Assembly: GCA_945878885.1 (NCBI GenBank)
Contig: CAMCUP010000007.1
Location: forward strand, 19,761-83,760
DNA from: Polynucleobacter meluiroseus
GTDB taxonomy: Bacteria > Pseudomonadota > Gammaproteobacteria > Burkholderiales > Burkholderiaceae
DNA: 64,000 nucleotides
Direction of reading: 5' to 3'
Shown: positions 55,276 to 64,000 of the stretch, piece by piece
Layout: each line of letters starts with the position of its first letter
How positions within the stretch are numbered: position 1 is the first letter of the stretch
The notes under the pieces: model-generated
Told to the model about the DNA's origin: nothing
Database searches by the model: none
The model's input: the letters and a program-made list of their open reading frames with translations, nothing else
Position numbers and translations under genes: made by a program

Positions 55276-56100
55276 CTATTGATTAATTAATAGATTTTGG
55301 CCCGTCATTTTTGGGGCAAATCCGGCCGCTTCTAAAGTTTCTAGAATCACTTTGTTGGTCGCAAAGTGAACGGGCGTGTAATCAAATGCACTACAGCAAG
55401 GACGAACGACTAAAACTGGGCCAACCAAATTCAGATCGCCAATGTCAATCACTACTGCTGGGTTGGGCAGTACGCCCGGTATAGCAGTTACTTTTTCGCG
55501 CAGTAAAGCAATAGCGGCTTGATAGTCTACCCCGCTAGTGAGTTGCACCTTAAGATTTAAGCGTCGATAAGAATTACTACTAAAGTTTTGAATTGTGTCG
55601 CCAAAAATTTTGCTATTACCAACAAAGTTTGCGACATTATCAGATGTTGTAATGGTAGTGGAGAAGAGGCCAATTTGAGTAATATTGCCATTAATACCAC
55701 CCGCAATTACAAAGTCGCCTACTTTAAATGGGCGCAACACAATGAGAAAAATACCCGCCGCTAAGTTTGCTAGCAAACCAGCCCAAGCAGCACCTATAGT
55801 AATACCAAGCGTAGCAAATAACGCAGCAAAACTCGTGGTTTGTAGGCCAAAATTACCTAAGATACCAATAATAAGCAAAATATTGAGAATGACTGCAGTA
55901 GCTGAGGCAACATAATTTTCAACGGTAGGGTCTAAAACCCGTTTTGCCATCCATGCGCGCACTAATTTGACGGTAAATTGAATCAGTGCTCGACCAATAA
56001 ACCAAATTAAAAGCGCTGCAATAATTTTCAAGCCAATATCCGTTAACGCGGTTAGGATGATATTTTGAATGCTAGCGAAATCAATTTCAGGCAAGTTCAT
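55276..56100 (-). CDS. mscS: Small-conductance mechanosensitive channel (MscS family)
   Basis: 274 residues, the minimal MscS length. N-terminal helices are followed by the pore-lining TM3 region (GAAWAGLLANLAAGIFLIVLRPF) rich in Gly/Ala, then FKVGDFVIAGGINGNI and the cytoplasmic beta domain. It opens under membrane tension during hypo-osmotic shock, relevant to freshwater life. It directly follows the DUF4239 gene. Confidence 0.9.
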   Translation of the reverse strand: MNLPEIDFASIQNIILTALTDIGLKIIAALLIWFIGRALIQFTVKLVRAWMAKRVLDPTVENYVASATAVILNILLIIGILGNFGLQTTSFAALFATLGITIGAAWAGLLANLAAGIFLIVLRPFKVGDFVIAGGINGNITQIGLFSTTITTSDNVANFVGNSKIFGDTIQNFSSNSYRRLNLKVQLTSGVDYQAAIALLREKVTAIPGVLPNPAVVIDIGDLNLVGPVLVVRPCCSAFDYTPVHFATNKVILETLEAAGFAPKMTGQNLLINQ

Positions 56101-56102
56101 AA

Positions 56103-56879
56103 TTAAGGTTTATTGAGTTGCAGATCTAGGCTAATTAAATTAACGGGAATAACTTTAATGACCCCGTGCCGAGGACCATCAATATCAGCAATCAGAAAAA
56201 ATGAAACTGATACGACTAACGGAATTGATAAAAAAAGTGTGCGATTGGCTCTAAAACTATTAGCACTAAAACCCACTGCGATACTTGCAAAAATAGCAAT
56301 GATAAATAATAAAGCCCAAGCAGGAGAGGGAATACGATTGAGCCACGCAGCTTGGGTATAGCTAGCAGAATTAATGACATCATTCATGCCGGCTGCTACT
56401 AAGGCGTTAATTGGAGTTTGCTGAGCCTTCACTACCGGCAAAATCGTAGTCCAGAGTAGGCCTTGTTGACGCTCTAAATTGATATCTAATTTTTGAATTT
56501 CAGCTAAATTAATTGCTTGATACTCGGCGATACGGTATTGTAAATATTTTTTTAGGTGTAATTTTGTTACTGTAGCTTCAGCTGTAGGCAACAAATCAGC
56601 GCGCAGATATTGGGTGCCTATCGCATTGGCCTCAGCCTCTTCATATAGTTTGCGTTGGTCATAGCGATTAATTGCCATTGAAAAGGTAAAGCCGATCATC
56701 AGTGCCATTAACGTTAAAGTAGCGTTTTGGACGATAGTGGCATCGGCAGTACTTTGGGGATTTTGCTTAAATTCAATGCGTCGCAGAGCGGCACCCACTG
56801 AAACTGCGGCGGAAAGCACGATAAAGGTGATAAGTAGTACCCATAGCGGATGGTCAAGAATAGGTCGGATCAGATTCAT
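56103..56879 (-). CDS. DUF4239-family membrane protein
   Basis: 258 residues from the ATG at 56879. Two N-terminal helices (about 10-32 and 58-75) and two C-terminal ones (about 190-212 and 222-240), with a coiled, charged central region about residues 80-150. The QNATLTLMALMIGFTFSMAINRYDQR block is the DUF4239 signature. Function unknown. It lies 2 bp before mscS and may be co-expressed with it. Confidence 0.75.
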   Translation of the reverse strand: MNLIRPILDHPLWVLLITFIVLSAAVSVGAALRRIEFKQNPQSTADATIVQNATLTLMALMIGFTFSMAINRYDQRKLYEEAEANAIGTQYLRADLLPTAEATVTKLHLKKYLQYRIAEYQAINLAEIQKLDINLERQQGLLWTTILPVVKAQQTPINALVAAGMNDVINSASYTQAAWLNRIPSPAWALLFIIAIFASIAVGFSANSFRANRTLFLSIPLVVSVSFFLIADIDGPRHGVIKVIPVNLISLDLQLNKP

Positions 56880-56943
56880 AGGGACATTATAGAAGTTTGC
56901 TTTTTTGTTGGCGGTAATGAAGGGGAGTAGCAATTAGCTTTTA

Positions 56944-56979
56944 ATAAAAAAAGCCGCTGGTATTAATCAGCGGCTTTTT
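56944..56979 (-). terminator. Intrinsic terminator of the yceI gene
   Basis: AAAAAGCCGCTG (56948-56959) pairs with CAGCGGCTTTTT (56968-56979) around an 8-nt loop, and the minus-strand transcript ends in seven U. It lies 39 bp after the YceI stop and separates it from DUF4239-mscS. Confidence 0.85.
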
Positions 56980-57017
56980 GTTGCTTACCATTAAATGGGT
57001 AGATTTTAGTTGCGCTC

Positions 57018-57605
57018 TTAAGAGCCTTTTTTTGCCTCAATCGCAATTTTAATCGTGACATCATCGCCAACTGCAGGTACATTTTTACCCATATTAAATT
57101 CAGAGCGCTTTACTTTGGTGATTGCATTAGCTCCGCAAAAATCAACCCCAAACATGGGATGTTTTTTACAATCAAAGTTAGTGACATCAAGCGTTACAGG
57201 CTTGCTAACCCCTTTTAAAGTGAGAATACCCTGCATGCCCGTTAATTTATCACCAGAGAAAGTAAATTTATCGGATTTAAATGTTGCGGTTGGAAACTGT
57301 GTAGTTGATAAATAGTCTTCAGCTTGAATATGGCTATTGAACGCGCTAGAGCTTGTATCAACTGACTTGGTATCGATCGTAATATCTGCCTTGCCAGTTT
57401 TTGCGCTTGGGTCTATCGTGATGGTGCCACTGACAGTATTAAAACGACTAGTTTGATTAGATAAGCCAAGATGGTTATAAGAAAACTCAGCAAAAGTATG
57501 ATTTGCTTCTGTTGTATAAGTTTCAGGAGCGGCGCTCACTTGAATACTGAGGCCAAATACTAAGCCAATGGCGGCTAAAGAATTGCTAAATAACGTTACT
57601 TTCAT
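57018..57605 (-). CDS. YceI-family periplasmic protein (1)
   Basis: 195 residues. A signal peptide ends near VSAA-PE. The YceI lipocalin-like barrel is seen in HTFAEFSYNHLGLSNQTSRF, DTKSVDTSSSAFNSHIQAEDYL and the late NMGKNVPAVGDDVTIKI. YceI proteins bind isoprenoid chains such as polyprenyl quinones. Two cysteines (CKKH, FCGAN) could form a disulfide. It is the last gene of the b561-YceI-YceI set, before a strong terminator. Confidence 0.92.
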   Translation of the reverse strand: MKVTLFSNSLAAIGLVFGLSIQVSAAPETYTTEANHTFAEFSYNHLGLSNQTSRFNTVSGTITIDPSAKTGKADITIDTKSVDTSSSAFNSHIQAEDYLSTTQFPTATFKSDKFTFSGDKLTGMQGILTLKGVSKPVTLDVTNFDCKKHPMFGVDFCGANAITKVKRSEFNMGKNVPAVGDDVTIKIAIEAKKGS

Positions 57606-57644
57606 TGATATCTCCGTGGTTAATTGATGATATTACAAACTAGA

Positions 57645-58235
57645 TTATTTTGGATTTAAAACGAGGTGAACCTTGACTGGTACTTCATTGGCAACGGATT
57701 TGGTATCAGCCCAGGCTGCTGCACCCAAATCAAAATTGAGACGCATTAATTCAAAACCACCATTAAAGATCATTTGCTTACCTTGGGCTTGATAGTCGGC
57801 TACCATGGTTAGAGGTAGCGTTTTGTTTTTAATGGTGAGCTTACCCTTTATTTCGAGCTTATTAGTGCCTAATTTTTTAATGGTTTCAGATACAAATTGC
57901 GCTCGGGGAAACACTTTGCTGTTAAACCATTCTTTGCCTTGCGCTTCATCACGTAATTCATCACCACCAGCATTAAAGCTAGCCAATGCAATCCAGATAT
58001 CAGCTTTAGCTTTTTCAGGATTATCAGGGTTAAAATTAACCACTCCACCAAACTGATTGAAGCTGCCATTAATAGTTGACCCCATTAATTTACTCGTAAA
58101 ATTTATTTTACTTTTGGCGATATCAATTGCATTAAATTCAACTGCTAGAGCGTGAGCAGAAAATAGCGCTAATGCGATGTAAGCAAGGCCCTTGATTCCG
58201 TTTAATTTTAAAAACGATAAGCGCAAAATTTGCAT
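57645..58235 (-). CDS. YceI-family periplasmic protein (2)
   Basis: 196 residues from the ATG at 58235, chosen because longer starts overlap the cytochrome gene and precede the signal peptide (LAYIALALFSAHALA). YceI blocks are present: SKINFTSKLMGSTINGSFNQFGG and SFNAGGDELRDEA. It is more divergent than its neighbour and lacks the paired cysteines. Confidence 0.85.
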   Translation of the reverse strand: MQILRLSFLKLNGIKGLAYIALALFSAHALAVEFNAIDIAKSKINFTSKLMGSTINGSFNQFGGVVNFNPDNPEKAKADIWIALASFNAGGDELRDEAQGKEWFNSKVFPRAQFVSETIKKLGTNKLEIKGKLTIKNKTLPLTMVADYQAQGKQMIFNGGFELMRLNFDLGAAAWADTKSVANEVPVKVHLVLNPK

Positions 58236-58254
58236 TTTTAAATGACCTGTAGGT

Positions 58255-58785
58255 TTATTTAAAAAATGACATTCGTTTAAGTAGGCCATCTTTATCCCAG
58301 AAGTGGTGTTTTAAGGCTGCCAGCACATGCAAAGCAACTAAACCAATTAATATATTAGCTAAAATTTCATGAATTTGTTTAAGCAAGCTCCCAGTTGCTT
58401 TGTCTTTCAAGACTAAATCAGGTAATTCAAAGAGCCCAAAATAGTTGACGGTATAGCCTTTAGCTGAACTCATCAGCCAGCCAAGGATGGGGATAGCAAT
58501 CATTAGTAAATAAAAGGCTAAGTGGGTGAGTTGCATGATCCGTTCTTGCCAGGCGGGCATGCGAACAGCTAATTCTGGAGCTGGATGAGTTGCGCGCCAA
58601 AAAAGGCGTACAAAAACCAGCCATAAAACAGTCAACCCAAGCCATTTATGCCAGCTAATGGCCAAAATGCGATCGGGGCTCACGGGCATGCCACCTGCAA
58701 TTTGGGCTATCGTCCAGGTCGTCAGCACCACTATTGCCATAATCCAGTGTAGGGAAATAGCAATATGGGAATACCGCTGTTTCAT
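58255..58785 (-). CDS. Cytochrome b561
   Basis: 176 residues, four transmembrane helices. His residues in RYSHIAISLHWIM (helix 1), ISWHKWLGLTV (helix 2) and VALHVLAALKHHFWDKDG (helix 4) match the haem ligands of the CybB family, which moves electrons between quinol and acceptors. Grouped with two YceI genes, a common proteobacterial arrangement suggesting quinone-linked electron transfer. Confidence 0.9.
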   Translation of the reverse strand: MKQRYSHIAISLHWIMAIVVLTTWTIAQIAGGMPVSPDRILAISWHKWLGLTVLWLVFVRLFWRATHPAPELAVRMPAWQERIMQLTHLAFYLLMIAIPILGWLMSSAKGYTVNYFGLFELPDLVLKDKATGSLLKQIHEILANILIGLVALHVLAALKHHFWDKDGLLKRMSFFK

Positions 58786-58864
58786 AGTTTTACTTTAAAA
58801 ATATAAAGATCAATTGTAGAATGTTTATAGAATACTAACTTGCCTAGTCTAATCTGTTGATTTA

Positions 58865-60025
58865 ATGATGAATTCTATTAGTCAGCCATACTTAACCGAG
58901 CAGAGTTCGCCTCCCCCCGTTTTGGTGGAGTTATTTGGGTATTGTGGAATTGCAATCAATGGCTCAAATCCTTGGGATATCCAAGTCCATAACCCTAAGG
59001 TATACGATGCGATTTTGTCTAAATGGTCACTTGGCTTGGGCGAATCTTATATGGATGGATATTGGGATTGTGCACAGCTTGATGAAATGATTTGTCGCTT
59101 GCTCAGTAAAGATCTCAATGAAACTGTTCGCGGTTTTGCGCGTGTTCGAATGGCTGGGGAAGTCTTGCGCGCGAAATTATTTAATTTGCAATCTAAAGAA
59201 CGCGCTTTTCAGGTTGGTGAGCAGCATTATGATATTGGTAACGATATCTTTGAGCGTATGCTTGATCCGCGGATGATGTATTCCTGCGCTTATTGGGAGA
59301 AGGCAAGTAATTTAGTTCAAGCGCAAGACGACAAATTAGAAATGATTTGTCGTAAATTACAACTTAAGCCTGGCGAAAAATTATTAGAAATTGGCTGTGG
59401 TTGGGGTGGTTTAGCTGCCTATGCAGCTCAAAATTACGGCGTTGAGGTAATCGGTATTACAGTTTCTACGGAACAGCAGGCATTAGCGCAAGAGCGCTGC
59501 GCTGGGCTGCCTCTCACAATTGAGCTAATTGACTATCGTGATTTACAGGGCACTTTTGACAAAATTGTTTCAGTTGGCATGTTTGAGCATGTGGGTGAAA
59601 AAAATTACATTGCCTATTTTGATGCTGCCAAGCGGCTTTTAAAAGACGATGGACTATTTTTATTACACACCATTGGTAGCGATGCAGAGGTAACTCGCAC
59701 TGACCCATGGATTGACCGTTATATTTTTCCTAACGGCAAGATTCCTTGTTCAGCAGAACTTACAAGCGCGTTAGACGGCCGTTTTTTAATTGAGGATTGG
59801 CATAACTTTGGTCAAGATTACGATAAAACCTTACTTGCTTGGTATGCTAACTTTGTCCAAACTTGGCCGCAAGTAGCAGGTGAATATAGTGAGCGCTTTT
59901 ATCGGATGTGGTCTTACTATCTACTGTCATGCGCTGGTTTTTTTCGTTCGCGTCAAGGTCAATTGTGGCAATTAGTCTTAAGTAAACGCTCGCGTCGAGA
60001 GGTTTATCGTTCGGTTCGCTTGTAG
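58865..60025 (+). CDS. cfa: Cyclopropane-fatty-acyl-phospholipid synthase
   Basis: 386 residues. It methylates unsaturated phospholipid chains with SAM to form cyclopropane rings, often in stationary or acid stress. The SAM loop is LEIGCGWGGLAAYAA; GITVSTEQQ, EHVGEKNY and SYYLLSCAGFFRSRQGQLWQ match the family. It starts with two adjacent ATG codons. It is divergent from cytochrome b561 and precedes an HdeD gene. Confidence 0.93.
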   Translation: MMNSISQPYLTEQSSPPPVLVELFGYCGIAINGSNPWDIQVHNPKVYDAILSKWSLGLGESYMDGYWDCAQLDEMICRLLSKDLNETVRGFARVRMAGEVLRAKLFNLQSKERAFQVGEQHYDIGNDIFERMLDPRMMYSCAYWEKASNLVQAQDDKLEMICRKLQLKPGEKLLEIGCGWGGLAAYAAQNYGVEVIGITVSTEQQALAQERCAGLPLTIELIDYRDLQGTFDKIVSVGMFEHVGEKNYIAYFDAAKRLLKDDGLFLLHTIGSDAEVTRTDPWIDRYIFPNGKIPCSAELTSALDGRFLIEDWHNFGQDYDKTLLAWYANFVQTWPQVAGEYSERFYRMWSYYLLSCAGFFRSRQGQLWQLVLSKRSRREVYRSVRL

Positions 60026-60095
60026 CCAATTAATTAAAGTGGGTTCATCAATACCGAGTAAGATGTCTACATCGTAAACTTTATTAAGGAAAGTC

Positions 60096-60674
60096 ATGAC
60101 CACTGCACAAACTCCTCAGCTCACTACATTGCAAGCCGCCGTACTTGGTAAAGTTGCACACAATGCAAATTTACTGATTGGTTTGGGTGTGATGATGTTA
60201 GTTTTAGGCACGATTGGCTTTTTTGGACAAACCGTATTTTCGCTAATCTCGGTAAGTGTTTTGGGCGGTTTTGCTATCGCTGCAGGCTTATTACAGAGCT
60301 ATCACGCGATGCAATCACATGGCTGGAAATCAGTTGGCATTCAACTGATTATGTCGATTCTATACATTGTTGCCGGCTTATATGTTTGTTTTTTCCCATT
60401 AGCTAGTCTGGCTGGATTAACACTTTGGTTGGCGGTTTTCTTTTTCTTTTCTGGCCTATTGCGCATTTTTCAAGCCTTTCAACACCGTCTGATGAATGGT
60501 TGGGTATGGGCGGCAGTTTCTGGTTTGATATCCATCATCCTTGCTGCCTTAATTATGAGTAGTTGGCCTTCTTCTAGCCTTTGGGTTCCGGGGATGCTAA
60601 TTGCAATTGAATTAGTACTACAAGGCTGGTCGCTCGTCATTATTGGTTCAGCCGCTAAAGCATTAGCTAAGTAA
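60096..60674 (+). CDS. HdeD-family membrane protein
   Basis: 192 residues with six hydrophobic segments typical of the HdeD acid-resistance membrane family (HxxDxx pattern absent). The start follows AAGGAAAG. It lies 70 bp after cfa, another acid-stress-linked gene, though co-transcription is only likely, not shown. A strong terminator follows. Confidence 0.8.
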   Translation: MTTAQTPQLTTLQAAVLGKVAHNANLLIGLGVMMLVLGTIGFFGQTVFSLISVSVLGGFAIAAGLLQSYHAMQSHGWKSVGIQLIMSILYIVAGLYVCFFPLASLAGLTLWLAVFFFFSGLLRIFQAFQHRLMNGWVWAAVSGLISIILAALIMSSWPSSSLWVPGMLIAIELVLQGWSLVIIGSAAKALAK

Positions 60675-60710
60675 TGCTGTTCAAAATTATTACCTGATGA
60701 TTATTAACAC

Positions 60711-60731
60711 AACCGCCTTCGGGCGGTTTTT
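60711..60731 (+). terminator. Intrinsic terminator with UUCG tetraloop before the EamA gene
   Basis: AACCGCC (60711-60717) pairs with GGCGGTT (60722-60728) around TTCG, followed by five T (60727-60731). It terminates hdeD and ends only 3 bp before the next ATG (60735). Confidence 0.88.
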
Positions 60732-60734
60732 AAT

Positions 60735-61694
60735 ATGCCTTCATCTCGTCATCATTTAACTTTAACTGCCGTAACTTATCTAGTATTAGCCACTATTTTA
60801 TGGGGTGGTAATGCTATTGTTGGACGTTGGTTTGTCGGGCATTTGTCACCAGCGCTACTCAATTTATTTCGCTGGATGATTGCTGCTGCTGTATTAATGC
60901 CATTTGGCTGGAAAATTTTATTACCTCAAAGTCCACTGTGGCAGCATAAAAAACGTTTTTTCACCTTAAGCTTATTGGGCGTGGGCTGTTATAACGCTTT
61001 TTTATATATTGCCCTTGAAACTTCTTCGCCCCTTAATGTCACTTTAATTGGCGCCAGCATGCCCATTTGGATGCTATTAGTAGGCTCCATTTTTTATCAA
61101 AATCGAGTTCACTTATGGCAAATGCTTGGCGCAGTGGTATCAATCATTGGGGTTACAGTTGTTTTATCGCGGGGCGATTTAGATGGCATTTTAACCTTGG
61201 AGTTTGTGCCAGGCGATATGTTAATGGTTGCAGCTACCTTGCTTTGGGCGTGTTATAGCTGGATGCTCAGTAAGCCTGGCAAAAGCCCTGAAAAGCAATG
61301 GCGATGGACTGAATTTTTATTAGCGCAAATTGTTTTAGGTTTAATTTGGTCATTTTTATTTGCCTGCCTTGAGTTTAGTTTAGGACGGTCACAAATCGAT
61401 TTAAGCCCGAGCCTATCTTGGCCCCTACTTATTTTTTGTGGCATAGGACCAGCCCTAATCTCTTATCGCTGTTGGGGCGCTGGAGTGGCAATTGCAGGTC
61501 CCAATATTGCTGGATTTTTTGGGAATTTAATTCCTTTATTTACTGCACTTTTTGCCGCGGCGCTATTAGGCGATATGCCGCATTTATTTCATGCGGCTGC
61601 CTTTGGTTTAATTGTGGCAGGAATTGTGATTTCCTCCCAATTAAAAGTACCCAATAAAAAAGGGCCTAACAACTCATTAAGTGATACAAAATAG
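60735..61694 (+). CDS. EamA/DMT-superfamily transporter
   Basis: 319 residues, about ten transmembrane helices in two EamA repeats. LATILWGGNAIVGRWF begins the first repeat, and PSLSWPLLIFCGIGPALISYRCWG lies in the second. Substrate unknown. The start codon directly follows a terminator and has no ribosome-binding site outside the hairpin, but TM1 begins so close to the start that a later start would remove part of it. Confidence 0.85.
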   Translation: MPSSRHHLTLTAVTYLVLATILWGGNAIVGRWFVGHLSPALLNLFRWMIAAAVLMPFGWKILLPQSPLWQHKKRFFTLSLLGVGCYNAFLYIALETSSPLNVTLIGASMPIWMLLVGSIFYQNRVHLWQMLGAVVSIIGVTVVLSRGDLDGILTLEFVPGDMLMVAATLLWACYSWMLSKPGKSPEKQWRWTEFLLAQIVLGLIWSFLFACLEFSLGRSQIDLSPSLSWPLLIFCGIGPALISYRCWGAGVAIAGPNIAGFFGNLIPLFTALFAAALLGDMPHLFHAAAFGLIVAGIVISSQLKVPNKKGPNNSLSDTK

Positions 61695-61781
61695 GAGTGG
61701 TAACGGCCTTAAGGTAATAAATTTGTACCAAACCAGCCAACAGCCGTTACAGGATACGTGATTTCTGCTACTGTAGAGCCT

Positions 61782-62735
61782 ATGCGTATATTTCTGTTGA
61801 TTATTTTGGCTTTTTTAAGCCTGCCTGTCAGCTCTGCTGATGTATGGCCCTCTAAGCCCATCAAGCTGATCGTTCCATTTTCTGCTGGGGGAGTACAAGA
61901 TTTATTGGCTCGCTCTTTTTCAAATGAGCTGGCCAATGCTTCTGGCCAATCTGTGATTGTTGAAAATCGTGCTGGCGCTGGCGGTACGGTGGGTACAAAT
62001 TTGGTGGCGAAGTCGGCTCCCGATGGATACACTTTAGTAGTTGCCGCTGCAAGCCACAACATCAATGGCTCGCTTTATTCCAAAATGCCTTATGACCCCC
62101 TGAAAGATTTTACAGGAGCAGCGTACTTAGGGAATACAGGTTATGTATTGATGACCAATGCCGATTTTCCACCCAAGACAGTAGCTGAATTGATTGCTTT
62201 GGTGAAATCAAAACCCGGGCAATTTAATTATGCAAGCGCGGGTAATGGTAGCGCCTCTCACTTGGCAATGGCTTACTTTGCTGGCTTAGCGGGCTTAGAG
62301 ATGACCCATATTCCAACCAAGGGAACAGGCGAGGCTATTAATGAATTATTAGCAGGCCGCTCTCAAGCCGTTATCGCCGCAAATATTTCTGCTTTGCCAT
62401 TTGCTAAAGACAGTCGTATTCGCTTTCTCGGAGTTACGACAGAAAAACCATCACCCTTTGTGCCTGGAGTTTTGCCAATTGGCAATACGCTAAAAGGTTA
62501 TGTATTCGATAGTTGGTTTGCTTTATTGGCTCCCGCAGCTACACCCAAAGATGTGATTAACAAAATTTCGCTCGATATTACCCAGCTTATTAAACGCCCT
62601 GAGGTTAGCGAGCGCTTTAAAGCACAGGGTATTGAAGTGGGCACTATGAGCCCCGAAGAATTAAATCAACTGTTACGGCGCAATTATGAGCAGATGGCAC
62701 AAGTAGTCAAAATCTCTGGTGCTAAAGTCGATTAA
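61782..62735 (+). CDS. Bug/TctC-family solute-binding protein (3 of 3)
   Basis: 317 residues from the ATG at 61782 with a short signal peptide ending VSSA. It shows DVWPSKPIKLIVPFSAGG, SAPDGYTLVVAAA and the SAGNGSASHLAM loop of the Bug family. It is followed 6 bp later by a luciferase-like monooxygenase gene, suggesting uptake and oxidation of a related compound. A GTG at 61758 is a less likely start. Confidence 0.87.
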   Translation: MRIFLLIILAFLSLPVSSADVWPSKPIKLIVPFSAGGVQDLLARSFSNELANASGQSVIVENRAGAGGTVGTNLVAKSAPDGYTLVVAAASHNINGSLYSKMPYDPLKDFTGAAYLGNTGYVLMTNADFPPKTVAELIALVKSKPGQFNYASAGNGSASHLAMAYFAGLAGLEMTHIPTKGTGEAINELLAGRSQAVIAANISALPFAKDSRIRFLGVTTEKPSPFVPGVLPIGNTLKGYVFDSWFALLAPAATPKDVINKISLDITQLIKRPEVSERFKAQGIEVGTMSPEELNQLLRRNYEQMAQVVKISGAKVD

Positions 62736-62741
62736 GTCTGA

Positions 62742-63758
62742 ATGTCATTTCCGTATTCAATTTTAGATTTATCCCCTATTCCGCAGGGCGCTACCGCTGC
62801 AGACGCCCTCCATCATTCTCGTGATTTAGCACAACATGCAGAACGGTGGGGCTATACCCGTTTTTGGTTGGCCGAACATCATAATATGCTGGGTAATGCT
62901 AGCTCTGCTACGGCTGTGGTGATTGCCCATGTCGCTGGGGGCACATCAACAATTCGGGTTGGGTCTGGCGGCATTATGTTGCCAAATCATGCGCCATTGG
63001 TCATTGCTGAACAGTTTGGTACTTTGGCATCATTATTTCCTGGACGCATTGATTTAGGATTAGGCCGCGCACCAGGAACCGATCAATTGACGGCACGTGC
63101 TTTACGCCGAGATTTAATGGGGAGCGATGATCGCTTTCCGCAAGATGTATTGGAATTGCAGCAATATTTTGCTGCTGGAACCGAGGGACAGGCTGTGCGG
63201 GCTATACCTGGCATGGGTTTAGAAGTGCCTTTATGGATTTTGGGGTCTAGTCTTTATGGTTCTCAGCTGGCCGCGCACTTCGGTTTACCTTATGCATTTG
63301 CTTCTCATTTTGCACCTGATTATTTATTAGACGCAGTACATACTTATCAAGCTGGTTTTAAACCTTCAGCCCAATTGGCAAAAGCGCACGTGATGATTGG
63401 CGTCAATGTTATTGCTGCTGATACTGATGATGAGGCAAATTATCTTTTTACTTCTTTACAACAAAATTTTGTGCGCATGAGGCGTAATACTCGCGGGCAA
63501 TTACCGCCACCGATTGATGACATTACCACCTTTTGCGAGCCTCATGAAATGGCAGCAATTGAACAAATGCTGGCTTGTACTGTAGTCGGCTCTCCTGCAA
63601 CTATTCAGACAGGTTTGCAAGACTTGATTAATCGTACCGGAGTCAATGAATTCATGATGACAGGCCAAATCTTCGATCATCAAGCCCGCCTGCGCTCTTT
63701 TGAGATTGCCGCTCAGGTAGCACAGAATTTATATGCTGCTGAGTTAGTTCTTAGTTAA
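62742..63758 (+). CDS. LLM-class flavin-dependent oxidoreductase
   Basis: 338 residues, bacterial-luciferase-like TIM barrel of the MsnO8/YhbW type. [14 protein letters not shown] at the start, [50 protein letters not shown] (given here as two adjacent blocks) are diagnostic. It would use reduced flavin from a partner reductase not seen here. Substrate unknown. Confidence 0.88.
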   Translation: MSFPYSILDLSPIPQGATAADALHHSRDLAQHAERWGYTRFWLAEHHNMLGNASSATAVVIAHVAGGTSTIRVGSGGIMLPNHAPLVIAEQFGTLASLFPGRIDLGLGRAPGTDQLTARALRRDLMGSDDRFPQDVLELQQYFAAGTEGQAVRAIPGMGLEVPLWILGSSLYGSQLAAHFGLPYAFASHFAPDYLLDAVHTYQAGFKPSAQLAKAHVMIGVNVIAADTDDEANYLFTSLQQNFVRMRRNTRGQLPPPIDDITTFCEPHEMAAIEQMLACTVVGSPATIQTGLQDLINRTGVNEFMMTGQIFDHQARLRSFEIAAQVAQNLYAAELVLS

Positions 63759-63794
63759 AACATCATTTAAATTCATTTAGCGCTTAGCTATAGA

Positions 63795-64000
63795 TTAGCT
63801 TGCAATAGCTTCCCGATTGCGCACAAGTAACCACATCGCAGCTATAACCAGGACCATCCCAAATATTTGCATTAATGACATATTTTCATCTAGAAAGTAC
63901 CAGCCCATAAAGACCGTTGCTAGGGGCCCCAAAATACCTGCTTGCGCTGTTACTGAAGAGCCTATCCGTTGAACTGCAATCATCACTAAAAACATCGGGA
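63795..64000 (-). CDS. EamA/DMT-superfamily transporter, 3' end only
   Basis: The frame is open to the window edge on the minus strand; about 68 codons are visible. Two transmembrane helices (AGILGPLATVFMGWYFL and FGMVLVIAAMWLLV) with RNREAIAS at the end match the C-terminal half of an EamA transporter. The true start lies beyond 64000. Confidence 0.75.
   Translation of the reverse strand, partial: PMFLVMIAVQRIGSSVTAQAGILGPLATVFMGWYFLDENMSLMQIFGMVLVIAAMWLLVRNREAIAS

Noticed and set aside
58236..58289. Longer start for the second YceI protein
   Set aside because: It would overlap cytochrome b561 by 35 bp and place 18 residues ahead of an otherwise ordinary signal peptide.
1..64000. CRISPR arrays, insertion sequences, integrases, prophage genes
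   Set aside because: No regularly spaced repeats, transposase or recombinase motifs were seen on either strand.

Overview
The window looks like a chromosome segment of a low-to-moderate GC betaproteobacterium of the Burkholderiaceae, most like the freshwater genus Polynucleobacter. This rests on gene order (plsX-fabHDG-acpP-fabF-degP-lepA-lepB-rnc-era-recO-pdxJ-acpS-nagZ; rpsF-priB-rpsR-rplI-dnaB; alaA-hom-thrC-moeA-moaD-moaE), on an EarP/Arg32-type EF-P, and on compact spacing with many ATGA or TAATG overlaps. The genus is an inference from recall; no search was run.

Layout. 1-3.7 kb: end of an rluC-type pseudouridine synthase gene, a HAD phosphatase and a short SppA peptidase, then a convergent pair (RsmI-like methyltransferase, Maf/YceF). 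3.8-19.1 kb: one long rightward core block, yceD-rpmF-plsX-fabHDG-acpP-fabF, then degP, lepA, lepB, rnc, era, recO, pdxJ, acpS, nagZ. 19.2-24.2 kb: leftward earP-efp; uvrC, whose start codon overlaps that of earP; pgsA; tRNA-Gly and tRNA-Cys; a small lipoprotein. 24.3-28.3 kb: lexA (leftward) and rpsF-priB-rpsR-rplI-dnaB. 28.3-31.2 kb: leftward nlpC/P60, phoH (PIN-PhoH), bcp. 31.2-38.4 kb: a leftward operon for 4-amino-4-deoxy-L-arabinose modification of lipid A (DUF498, arnT, arnB, arnC, formyltransferase and decarboxylase halves of ArnA as separate genes, arnD). 38.5-44.6 kb: alaA-hom-thrC-moeA-moaD-moaE. 44.6-64 kb: a more accessory half with a frameshifted HTH-PAS regulator, metY, an MFS transporter, small membrane and lipoproteins, a Pif1/RecD-like helicase, a K+-channel-like protein coupled to a split AtuA pair, three solute-binding proteins of the Bug/TctC family without their membrane subunits, DarP, MscS, a cytochrome b561 with two YceI proteins, CFA synthase, HdeD, DMT transporters and a luciferase-like monooxygenase.

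Regulatory features stand out more than novel genes. The rpmF and rpsF promoters share an extended -10 with a C-rich discriminator. rpsF has a leader that fits the S6:S18 autoregulatory fold. The lexA promoter overlaps a perfect CTG-N10-CAG operator and predicts a leaderless mRNA. Strong intrinsic terminators sit directly in front of phoH and of an EamA gene, which suggests attenuation or read-through control. I saw no CRISPR array, insertion sequence, integrase or prophage. I found no convincing undescribed multi-gene system; the best leads are the phoH leader, the frameshifted HTH-PAS gene and the channel-AtuA-Bug operon.
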